From Candidatus Methanomethylicus sp. (GTDB taxonomy: Archaea; Thermoproteota; Methanomethylicia; Methanomethylicales; Methanomethylicaceae), in assembly GCA_028683025.1 (NCBI GenBank), contig JAJRAB010000086.1, positions 1 through 10,871 of the forward strand: a stretch of 10,871 bases of DNA. The letters run 5' to 3'. The number at the start of each line of letters is the position of its first letter. The first letter of the stretch is position 1. Below, in pieces: positions 1-5,978 of the stretch. The position numbers and the translations under genes are program-made. The notes beneath the pieces are model-generated. The model searched no databases, had not been told where the DNA came from, and saw only the letters and a program-made list of their open reading frames with translations.

Positions 1-65
1 TGCAAAGTTTCAAGGATATCTTCGTCATCATCAATTATTAGAATACGTTTTTTTTCAGAGGTCAT
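1..65 (-). CDS. Response regulator receiver protein, N-terminal fragment
   Basis: Only the first 21 codons are inside the window; the gene continues off the left edge. The translation starts MTSEKKRILIIDDDEDILET. It has the first beta strand (RILII) followed by the acidic cluster DDD (residues 12-14) that binds Mg2+ in CheY-like receiver domains. The phosphorylated Asp, the conserved Lys and any output domain are out of view, so neither the output nor the cognate kinase can be named. The ATG at 63-65 is the natural start because the receiver fold begins directly after it. Codons 4-6 contain a run of eight A on the coding strand. The gene follows trm5b on the same strand after 109 bp, but that gap contains its own TATA-like element, so independent transcription is likely. 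The family call is firm for such a short piece; the role is open. Confidence 0.75.
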   Translation of the reverse strand, partial: MTSEKKRILIIDDDEDILETL

Positions 66-83
66 AATGATTCACTTTGCATG

Positions 84-109
84 AGGCATATATACGACAA
101 TATGTGCCT
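84..109. promoter_or_regulatory. Imperfect inverted repeat, candidate operator
   Basis: The arms are aggcatata (84-92) and tatgtgcct (101-109), separated by 8 bases. They pair at 8 of 9 positions. The repeat lies between the TATA-like element and the response regulator ATG and spans the predicted start site near 94. That is where a repressor or an autoregulating response regulator would bind. A role is inferred only from position and symmetry. Confidence 0.35.
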
Positions 110-112
110 AAA

Positions 113-126
113 AACTTTATAAAAGT
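113..126 (-). promoter_or_regulatory. TATA-like promoter element of the response regulator gene
   Basis: The minus strand reads acttttataaagtt, a good archaeal TATA box centred near 120. A start site about 26 bases downstream would fall near 94 and give a leader of roughly 28 bases before the ATG at 65. This is read from sequence only. A second AT-rich stretch (gtatatat, near 89-96) is closer to the ATG and is a weaker alternative. Confidence 0.5.
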
Positions 127-174
127 ATGTTTTGCATGCTAGCAACATCTGGTTTTACGGCTATTTTAATGGGA

Positions 175-1251
175 TTAGCTACCATTCCCTAAAATTGTAA
201 TATCCATCGCCACCTGCCATTCACGGGGAGCTGTGGGTTTTACTATTCGCACTGCTTGAATTTCATAGGCCGGGAGGAGTTTAGAAGCTACTTCTCCCAA
301 ATTATGTGTTGCATTCTTTATCGGATCATCCTTAGCAAAGGTATAGAGATGGATTTTGCCCCCAATTGATTTTATCAGTGCCAAGGCAACATCCAAGAAC
401 TCCAATGCATGTCCTGGGAGGTTCATGATCACTCTATCTGCCCTTCCAAAGAAAGGCTTGGCTACAATCCGGGCATCGCCGCACATGGGGGTTATTGAAC
501 CTTTGAGCTTATTTAGCAATAAATTCTCCTTTAGCAGATTGATTGCATTTGGGTTAAGATCTATGGAAATAACTTCGGCGGCAACCTGTTTTGCAATCAG
601 CAATGAGAAAGGTCCTACCCCGGCAAACATGTCTACAATAGTCTCCCCCGTAACAACCTGCTGGGCTATGCGTTTTCGTTCTGCTCCTAGTCTTGGAGAA
701 AAGTAAACCTTGGAAACATCTACTTTTAGCTTAATGCCATATTCCTGATGCGTTGTATCGTACTTTGAAATACCCACAAGAAATTCATATTTTGGTACCC
801 TATATTCGCCCTCCACTTTACCCACTTTCAAGAGCACAGTTTTCACATTGGGGTTCAATTCAAGAAGAGATTTTCCGATGAGGGACTTGTAGGGGAGAAC
901 CGCAACTTCTAGCGATTCGATGATCAAAATGTCGCCAACGATGTCAAAAGATCTGGGAAGATGTATGATCAAAGCATCAGGCATTTGGCCAAATAGGAGC
1001 TCCCGGAGAGTATGTTTTGGCGCTTTCAATGGCGGTAATTCTGCAGATATCAGTTCAACCGAGTGGCTTACCAAGCAAAGTTCACGCATTTGACCATTAT
1101 CAGGCTTTTCGATCACAGGGATCAGTAAAAATACAGTTTCATCATCTGCAGTAATTCTTCGGGAATGATCCAGAAGATTGGACTTTATTAGGATTTTTTT
1201 TACAAGCTCGCCGGATGTTTTATCGACCCTAAGGCACAAGGTGTTGGTCAT
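175..1251 (-). CDS. trm5b: tRNA (guanine(37)-N1)-methyltransferase, Trm5b type
   Basis: This enzyme transfers a methyl group from S-adenosylmethionine to N1 of G37, next to the anticodon of tRNAs, which prevents +1 frameshifting; it acts in the cytoplasm. The 358 residues match archaeal Trm5b in length. An N-terminal D1-like domain (about 1-50) argues for type b rather than Trm5a. A middle region follows (GEYR at 148-151), then the class I Rossmann core. The core has YFSPRLGAER (183-192), SAM motif I DMFAGVGPFS (207-216), DLNP (231-234), GDAR (258-261), NLPGHALEFL (277-286) and a C-terminal APREW (341-345). The NLP and APRE motifs separate it from the related Taw2. From memory, GEYR, GDAR and NLP align with functional residues of Methanocaldococcus Trm5. 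The ATG at 1251 is preceded at 2 bases by tgatc, the 3' part of an archaeal Shine-Dalgarno sequence. It is divergent from the methyltransferase gene at 1439. Confidence 0.93.
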   Translation of the reverse strand: MTNTLCLRVDKTSGELVKKILIKSNLLDHSRRITADDETVFLLIPVIEKPDNGQMRELCLVSHSVELISAELPPLKAPKHTLRELLFGQMPDALIIHLPRSFDIVGDILIIESLEVAVLPYKSLIGKSLLELNPNVKTVLLKVGKVEGEYRVPKYEFLVGISKYDTTHQEYGIKLKVDVSKVYFSPRLGAERKRIAQQVVTGETIVDMFAGVGPFSLLIAKQVAAEVISIDLNPNAINLLKENLLLNKLKGSITPMCGDARIVAKPFFGRADRVIMNLPGHALEFLDVALALIKSIGGKIHLYTFAKDDPIKNATHNLGEVASKLLPAYEIQAVRIVKPTAPREWQVAMDITILGNGS

Positions 1252-1309
1252 AAGATCAGCTCGAGCTGAAAAAGTTGATGGTTTCCAGGATGGACTTTAC
1301 ACATGCCAA

Positions 1310-1320
1310 CCATATATATG
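1310..1320 (-). promoter_or_regulatory. TATA-like element, probable trm5b promoter
   Basis: The minus strand reads catatatatgg in the 187-bp divergent intergenic region (1252-1438). A start site about 26 bases downstream would lie near 1289, giving a leader of roughly 38 bases to the trm5b ATG at 1251. The core catatatatg is palindromic, so the direction rests on spacing to the genes. Confidence 0.4.
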
Positions 1321-1346
1321 CTGACGCTCATGAAGCTCAAATAGTC

Positions 1347-1356
1347 TTTTAAATAG
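1347..1356 (+). promoter_or_regulatory. TATA-like element, probable methyltransferase promoter
   Basis: The plus strand reads ttttaaatag. A start site about 26 bases downstream, near 1377, would give a leader of about 60 bases to the ATG at 1439, or about 29 bases if the TTG at 1406 were used. The assignment rests on motif and position only. Confidence 0.35.
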
Positions 1357-1438
1357 GTTGACTAATACAACCTTTCCGTAACAGAGAAAAATCCAGTTCC
1401 AACACTTGGTGGTGCACTCCATTAAAATCAGGTCTTTT

Positions 1439-2248
1439 ATGGAAGCGTTCTCGATTACAGATAAGCTCATAATAAAGGCGGCAGCTAGGCCCCGTGAGTT
1501 AAAGAGTATTATCAATAGGTCTCCAGACTTGCATGCTTTCCCTCGCATGCTGGCAATAAAAAAGGCTTTCAAACCAGGCGTACCTACGATTGAAGCGGGT
1601 GCTGCTGATGGGTGGTTCTCCTTTGAATTGGCACCTTACTTCAATACGCCTATAAAAGCCCTAGCCTACACAGATGCCGAATATGAGGCAATGAGGAGAA
1701 ATATAAAAGTACTCGGGCTAAAGGGCATAGTCCATGCGGGCAAGGATGATGCCCAGACACTTAGCTCCATAAGCAATAGTTCCCTTGGACAGGTCCTTCT
1801 CGTGGATGTGCTGGAGCATGTCGAAGACGACAGCGCAGCTATCCAAGCAGTTGGCAGGGTTCTCAAGAAAGGTGGAAGGTTTGTAATTTCAGTGCCTACA
1901 CCCTACTATCCCTACTGGTTTGGGGAGAGATTTGATCGGATTATTGGTCATCAGAGGCATTTTACTAAAGAAGACTTAACCGCTAAACTGGAAGCTAATG
2001 GCTTTGAAATAGTTGATTATTTCTATTATACAACTGTTGGAGCAAGCAAATTGATGAAAATATGGTATAGGGATTTGCGAGTTTGGCCCAAAGAGTATGA
2101 AGCTCAGGCGGGTGGTCCAAAGTTGGGCATGCTTTCTTCTTTGATTTTGCCTTTCCTTGCGGCGCTCTCAATAATGCTTGATTCTTATGATAAGGAATTG
2201 AAGGGGCATTCAAGCCTCTGCCTAACTGCGATCAAGACCAGATCCTGA
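1439..2248 (+). CDS. Class I SAM-dependent methyltransferase with hydrophobic C-terminal segment
   Basis: The 269-residue protein belongs to the Methyltransf_11/23-like group of Rossmann methyltransferases. Counting from the ATG, it has a divergent motif I EAGAADGW (52-59), an acidic residue after strand 2 (D79), LVDVLEHVEDD (121-131) and a strand-5 region GGRFVISVP (145-153). A HQRHF motif (171-175) leads into a helix ending NGFEIVDYF, a pattern common in methyltransferases of small molecules, sugars or lipids. A hydrophobic stretch (about 229-247, core SSLILPFLAALSIML) may dip into the membrane. The substrate cannot be named. I chose the ATG at 1439 because aggt lies 5 bases upstream. In-frame TTG at 1406 and GTG at 1409 and 1412 would add up to 11 residues but have no visible ribosome binding site. 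The gene stands alone on the plus strand, divergent from trm5b, with no sign that the two act together. The family call is firm; start and role are not. Confidence 0.82.
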   Translation: MEAFSITDKLIIKAAARPRELKSIINRSPDLHAFPRMLAIKKAFKPGVPTIEAGAADGWFSFELAPYFNTPIKALAYTDAEYEAMRRNIKVLGLKGIVHAGKDDAQTLSSISNSSLGQVLLVDVLEHVEDDSAAIQAVGRVLKKGGRFVISVPTPYYPYWFGERFDRIIGHQRHFTKEDLTAKLEANGFEIVDYFYYTTVGASKLMKIWYRDLRVWPKEYEAQAGGPKLGMLSSLILPFLAALSIMLDSYDKELKGHSSLCLTAIKTRS

Positions 2249-2262
2249 GCCCAATGGCTGAT

Positions 2263-2280
2263 ACAGCGAGGCTGTTTTTT
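2263..2280 (+). terminator. Hairpin plus T-run terminator
   Basis: Fifteen bases after the methyltransferase stop codon, acagc (2263-2267) and gctgt (2271-2275) form a perfect 5-bp stem with a gag loop. It is followed directly by six T (2275-2280) and then more T-rich sequence (ctttaattttt). T-runs alone can terminate archaeal transcription, so the hairpin may be incidental. The site separates the methyltransferase from the converging tRNA gene. Confidence 0.55.
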
Positions 2281-2299
2281 CTTTAATTTTTATAAAGAA

Positions 2300-2377
2300 T
2301 GGCGGGTTCGGGGAGATTTGAACTCCCGACCTACGACTTAGGAGGCCGCCGCGCTGTCCAGTCTGCGCCACGAACCC
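2300..2377 (-). tRNA. tRNA-Arg (anticodon CCU), CCA encoded
   Basis: A complete cloverleaf folds on the minus strand. The acceptor stem is gggttcg/cgaaccc, with T8 and G9. The D stem is gcgc/gcgc around a 10-base loop containing the conserved GG pair. The anticodon stem is gcggc/gtcgt with two G-T pairs, and the loop is ctcctaa. The anticodon CCT (2340-2342) reads the Arg codon AGG. The variable loop is aggtc and the T arm is gggag-ttcaaat-ctccc. The discriminator is G, and CCA is encoded at 2302-2300. A14, G15 and C48 are present for the usual tertiary contacts. There is no intron and no sign of decay. Position 37 is A, so this tRNA would not be a substrate of the Trm5 encoded in the window. 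It lies downstream of the DUF434 gene on the same strand but seems to have its own TATA box. Confidence 0.96.
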
Positions 2378-2410
2378 GTAAGGGCTACCATTTGAGCAGA
2401 TGAGGCGTGT

Positions 2411-2425
2411 ATTATTTATATTTTT
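2411..2425 (-). promoter_or_regulatory. TATA box of tRNA-Arg, overlapping the stop of the upstream gene
   Basis: The minus strand reads aaaaatataaataat. Its centre is about 41 bases upstream of the tRNA 5' end, so transcription would begin near 2391 with a leader of about 14 bases for RNase P to remove. The last codons and TAA stop (2416-2418) of the DUF434 gene lie inside this element. Confidence 0.6.
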
Positions 2426-3060
2426 ATTGGGTCAATCCGGAGGAATTTTCCAATTACATAGGCGCCAAGATCGAAGACCATTAGGGCTTTGTCAATAATT
2501 ATGGAATCGCTGGTAGCCACGACTCCATCCAATCTTAGTACGTCCATATCTGTATTTGGTGAAGTCTGCGAACAACCAGGGAGGGATCTTTTAGAAAGCA
2601 GTCTTGCAATTTCCGATGCGACCTCACCACTGTGGCTGATGGGGCGATCGAAAAAGAAAAATATTTTGAGAGGATGCAGGATTGAAATGGCATTGATTGT
2701 AAGCGCAATGGCTTCTGAAAGCTCATCGACTGACGGTTCGCCTTTCTGTATTGAGATGTCTCTTACAATGAAATCATCAGACATGTATATGGGTCGATCC
2801 CTCAGAGCGCTATTCACGGTCCAAAGGACATTGAATCCATCAATCGAAAGGTTATGCTTGGGCAGGACATCTGCTGACACGATCTTATTTTTGCGCTCTT
2901 TTGATACCTCTAAAGGACAAACACATCTGTAAAGCATCATCCGTTGTGGTTTGTCCAAGACATACCTGTCTCCCACAAAACGTACGGCAGACTCTCTTCG
3001 ATATCCCCTTCCAAGCAGGTACCTTACTTCTTCAATCGCTGCTAAGCTCATTTCTGGCAT
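2416..3060 (-). CDS. DUF434-family protein with PIN/NYN-like C-terminal domain
   Basis: The 214-residue protein resembles the DUF434 family found in archaea and some bacteria, whose biochemical role is unknown to me. The N-terminal part (about 8-50) has the family pattern RYLLGRGYRRESAVRFVGDR, followed by LYRCVC. The C-terminal part (about 70-205) has IDGFN (72-76), FFFFDRPIS (134-142) and ATSDSIIID (182-190), with candidate metal-binding acids D74, D138, D185 and D190. This spacing resembles PIN/NYN-type nucleases, where a DGxN start and a late (T/S)D-x(n)-D cluster hold metal ions; nuclease activity is inference. Two starts are possible. The ATG at 3060 overlaps leuS by 13 bases. The ATG at 3051 forms an ATGA overlap with the leuS stop, a common sign of translational coupling. 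No strong Shine-Dalgarno sequence decides between them. Being last in the alaS-leuS block suggests a translation-related job. Confidence 0.8.
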   Translation of the reverse strand: MPEMSLAAIEEVRYLLGRGYRRESAVRFVGDRYVLDKPQRMMLYRCVCPLEVSKERKNKIVSADVLPKHNLSIDGFNVLWTVNSALRDRPIYMSDDFIVRDISIQKGEPSVDELSEAIALTINAISILHPLKIFFFFDRPISHSGEVASEIARLLSKRSLPGCSQTSPNTDMDVLRLDGVVATSDSIIIDKALMVFDLGAYVIGKFLRIDPIKI

Positions 3061-5954
3061 GAGCTACCATCAACATAAATCGCTGGCCTCAACGGGGTCG
3101 CCTGGCTTGATTTTTTCTTGGGATCGAATGAAGGTGAATCCCCTAGATATATTTCTACAGGGCATTTGAAGTATTTGGATAGGAACGGAAGGGCTGAATT
3201 CAAGACTGCATATTCATCGATGCGCTGAGACTTAAGCAGGCGCTGGCGACCTTCCTTCGGCATCGTGACGATGCATTGGGATGCGGAACTGATGAACTTG
3301 GCTGCGTCTCCGCCCTTGGTTCTGACCAAGGGATCTTTCATGGCCTCTCGTATAAGCTGCTTCGGATCTGTGCCTGCCTCAAGAATTGAAATGGTCTTTA
3401 TGTAAGCCTCCCACTTCCACAACTGCGATGTGTAGTAGCAGATCTTAGTGGGGACAATTCCAGTGACCTTTATGATCTCGTTGGTGTCAGATACAAGGTT
3501 TTCAACCATGGTTTCGCCAATCTCTGCCACATCATCCATCAGTGAAGGTGTTGATTTAGGATAATCTGCTATGGAAATGAAGCCTTTGTTCCCATACTTA
3601 TTCCACAAATCCTCGCATAAATGTGGCGCAAACGGAGCCATCATTAAAATGATATGGTTTAGCACGTATTTTATGATGCTACGAACTTTAGGATCCCTGC
3701 AACAATCGCTGCGTCTTCGAATATACCATTGAAGGTCCTGTTGGAGACTAAAAAAGGCAGTCCCTATTGCTTCGCGCACGCGAAGGCAGTCCATAGAACA
3801 TGCTGCCTGATCAATGGACTTCTGAACTCGGCTTACCATCCACCGGTCAAGCTGGTCAAGGTTTCCAAATTCAATGTCTGGGGCATCTGCATATGATGAC
3901 GCCAGCGCATAAAAGTCCTGGAGCTTGGATTTTGTGGACTTTGCAAGTGTATCGCTAAAATCCACATCCTGGAGCAGCTCTGATGCGGAGAGTATGGATA
4001 CACGAAGGGTATCTGCGCCATAAATCTTGATGGCCTTGTGCAGTGGAATAATGTTCCCCATGGATTTTGACATCTTCTTGCCGTCCATTAGAACACTGCC
4101 ATTCACCGCTATCTGCCTTGGCCAATATTCCTTTGGAAAAACCGCAACGTGGTTGAATACAAAGAAAGTAAGGTGATTTGGCACCAGATCGCGCCCTGAA
4201 TGGCGACTGTCTAGGGGATAGAAATAGGAAAATTCCTTTCTCATGGCTTCAGCTATCTCTGTATCAATCTTAAGTGAAGAGGAATTGCCTTTCCCAAGGA
4301 AGATATAATTGAAAACATCATCATCGAGCTTTGATGCATCCAATTTGTTCTTTTTTATGAGATTGGATATGGTATAGTAGGCCATGTAGATCGTGGAGTC
4401 AGAGAGGCTCTCTATTATCCAATCTTTATCCCAAGGAAGGTGTGTCCCTAGCCCAGACCTCCTGGCACAGGCTTTTTCCCGTAACCAGTCAACCACGTTG
4501 TCAAATTCAAGCCTGAGATCATCAGGCATTAGTGACATTTCATGGAGATGCCCCCGGACATCTTCCTTCCATTGAGGATCTCCATAGTTGATGAACCACT
4601 GATCGCTTAACAGATTTACGATGATTTTGCTCCCACACCGACAGTAGACGGGACCATTGATAACTTCATAGAAGAGCATTGCCCTTCCACTTGAGATCAA
4701 CTCCTTCTTTACCTCTTCCTTGGCTTTACTGATCAGTTGTCCGCTATACTTGCCTGTTTCATTTCGCATTTTGGCAGAGTGAAATTCTTTCTGGTAGAGC
4801 TCCTTCGTGGCATCTTCTGCCTTAGGGTCCATCTGGTTCTTTACGCCCATCTTCGAAATTACGTCTCGAGCAGGGATCTCAGAGTAGCCTTCCAGCTCTA
4901 CAACTGGAATTGGTTCCAAGGATAAGACCATCGATTGGTCAAGGTCGAATTTTTCAAGCATCTGGGGATTGTGCTTCAGATCTTCAAGGGCGAGAAGGTC
5001 AAAGGGGGCATGCGCAGGTACCGACATAACTACTCCAGTGGCATTGTCTGGATCGACAAAATTGGCTGGGAGCAGAGGTACTTTTTTGCCAGTCATAGGG
5101 TTAACAGCATACTTCCCGATTATCTCTGAACCCTTGAATTCCCTCAGTTTGTTTATGCAAGATGTCTGGCCGCAAAGCTTGCTACAGGCACGCTCACTTA
5201 TGATAATCCGAGCACCGCTGACTTCAGTTTCCACGTAAACAGCTTCAGGATTAATCCAAATGTTCGTGACACCAAATATGGTTTCGGGTCTAAGAGTTGC
5301 GGTTGGGAGCGACACTCCGTCCAGGTCGAATTTGATCGATGTGAATTCCCCAACTTCCGGTTCCATGTCACCCTTGGTGTCGTGCTGACCCACAGGATTT
5401 CTGCAGGAGGGGCACCAGCCCACAGGGTGAGCCCCTCGGGTTATGTAACCTTTAGAATAGAGAGTGTGAAATTGCCACTCTATGAATTTGCTGTATTGAG
5501 GATCGATGGTCGTCATCTCCCTTCTCCAATCAAAGGAGAAACCCATCTCCTGCATACCAAGTTTAATGTCCTTATGGAAGTGGCGGGCAATGTTTATCGG
5601 ATCATCAAACGTTTTTATGGTCTCTTCAGGCACATTGTAGAGGTTTCGAAAATAACCAAGTATTTCTTCATCCCCTGCAACAACTCTCTTGCTCATGGCA
5701 AGAATTGGAGTGCCGGTGTAATGGAACCCCATCGGAAGGAGGACATTGAAACCTTTCATCCTCATGTACCTTGCATGCACATCGGCCAGAGCATAGGTTC
5801 GCGCATGTCCAATATGCTGTGGTGCGTTGGGATAAGGATAAGCCACTGTAACGTAGTACTTTGGCCTGGTCGGATCTGGGTTAGCCTCAAATATGTGAGC
5901 TTCATCCCATCGCTTTTGCCATTTTTCTTCAATTTGCTTGAAGTCTAAAGACAT
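3048..5954 (-). CDS. leuS: Leucyl-tRNA synthetase, archaeal type
   Basis: This class Ia synthetase charges tRNA-Leu with leucine in the cytoplasm. The 968 residues fit archaeal/eukaryotic LeuRS. Counting from the ATG, the signature HIGH is intact (47-50) and KMSKS is at 627-631. A Cys pair WCPSC (180-184) precedes the CP1 editing domain. That domain has the threonine-rich TLRPET (220-225) and VPAHAPFD (312-319), whose final Asp matches the residue that binds the amino group of mischarged amino acids. The archaeal landmarks VYCRCG and DQWFI (from 436 on) and DWLREKACARRSGLGT follow, then the anticodon-binding helical domain and a C-terminal extension. The ATG at 5954 has AGGAG 5 bases upstream. 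The frame can be extended to a TTG at 5969, but that codon lies inside the ribosome binding site region and is unlikely to be used. The gene follows alaS by 24 bp and overlaps the DUF434 gene, so the three probably share one mRNA. No defect is visible. Confidence 0.96.
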   Translation of the reverse strand: MSLDFKQIEEKWQKRWDEAHIFEANPDPTRPKYYVTVAYPYPNAPQHIGHARTYALADVHARYMRMKGFNVLLPMGFHYTGTPILAMSKRVVAGDEEILGYFRNLYNVPEETIKTFDDPINIARHFHKDIKLGMQEMGFSFDWRREMTTIDPQYSKFIEWQFHTLYSKGYITRGAHPVGWCPSCRNPVGQHDTKGDMEPEVGEFTSIKFDLDGVSLPTATLRPETIFGVTNIWINPEAVYVETEVSGARIIISERACSKLCGQTSCINKLREFKGSEIIGKYAVNPMTGKKVPLLPANFVDPDNATGVVMSVPAHAPFDLLALEDLKHNPQMLEKFDLDQSMVLSLEPIPVVELEGYSEIPARDVISKMGVKNQMDPKAEDATKELYQKEFHSAKMRNETGKYSGQLISKAKEEVKKELISSGRAMLFYEVINGPVYCRCGSKIIVNLLSDQWFINYGDPQWKEDVRGHLHEMSLMPDDLRLEFDNVVDWLREKACARRSGLGTHLPWDKDWIIESLSDSTIYMAYYTISNLIKKNKLDASKLDDDVFNYIFLGKGNSSSLKIDTEIAEAMRKEFSYFYPLDSRHSGRDLVPNHLTFFVFNHVAVFPKEYWPRQIAVNGSVLMDGKKMSKSMGNIIPLHKAIKIYGADTLRVSILSASELLQDVDFSDTLAKSTKSKLQDFYALASSYADAPDIEFGNLDQLDRWMVSRVQKSIDQAACSMDCLRVREAIGTAFFSLQQDLQWYIRRRSDCCRDPKVRSIIKYVLNHIILMMAPFAPHLCEDLWNKYGNKGFISIADYPKSTPSLMDDVAEIGETMVENLVSDTNEIIKVTGIVPTKICYYTSQLWKWEAYIKTISILEAGTDPKQLIREAMKDPLVRTKGGDAAKFISSASQCIVTMPKEGRQRLLKSQRIDEYAVLNSALPFLSKYFKCPVEIYLGDSPSFDPKKKSSQATPLRPAIYVDGSSCQK

Positions 5955-5959
5955 TATTA

Positions 5960-5966
5960 CTCCTGC
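5960..5966 (-). promoter_or_regulatory. Ribosome binding site deciding the leuS start
   Basis: The minus strand reads gcaggag, with 5 bases to the ATG at 5954. It fits the archaeal Shine-Dalgarno consensus and supports that ATG over the upstream in-frame TTG at 5969. Confidence 0.7.
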
Positions 5967-5978
5967 CAATTTCCTTTT

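Noticed and set aside
1311..1320. Palindrome catatatatg as an operator between trm5b and the methyltransferase
   Set aside because: Alternating AT runs are palindromic by nature, and a TATA box explains this one at the right distance from trm5b.
1297..1572. A 91-codon minus-strand frame across the divergent promoter region
   Set aside because: It covers both predicted TATA elements and overlaps the start of the methyltransferase. It shows no recognisable family and no good start signal.
2250..2299. Separate terminator for the tRNA on the minus strand
   Set aside because: The minus strand after the tRNA is mainly A-rich with no T-run longer than three, so I see no clear signal.
175..2377. 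Functional link between Trm5b and the nearby tRNA-Arg
   Set aside because: The tRNA has A at position 37, so it lacks the G37 that Trm5 methylates. The genes are also separated by a divergent methyltransferase gene.
5382..5948. A 188-codon open frame on the plus strand opposite leuS
   Set aside because: It lies wholly antisense to the conserved LeuRS catalytic core, has no domain pattern or ribosome binding site that I can see, and its composition is that of a shadow frame.
5955..5969. Upstream TTG start for leuS adding five residues
   Set aside because: The TTG would place the Shine-Dalgarno sequence inside the coding region, whereas the ATG at 5954 has AGGAG at the ideal distance.
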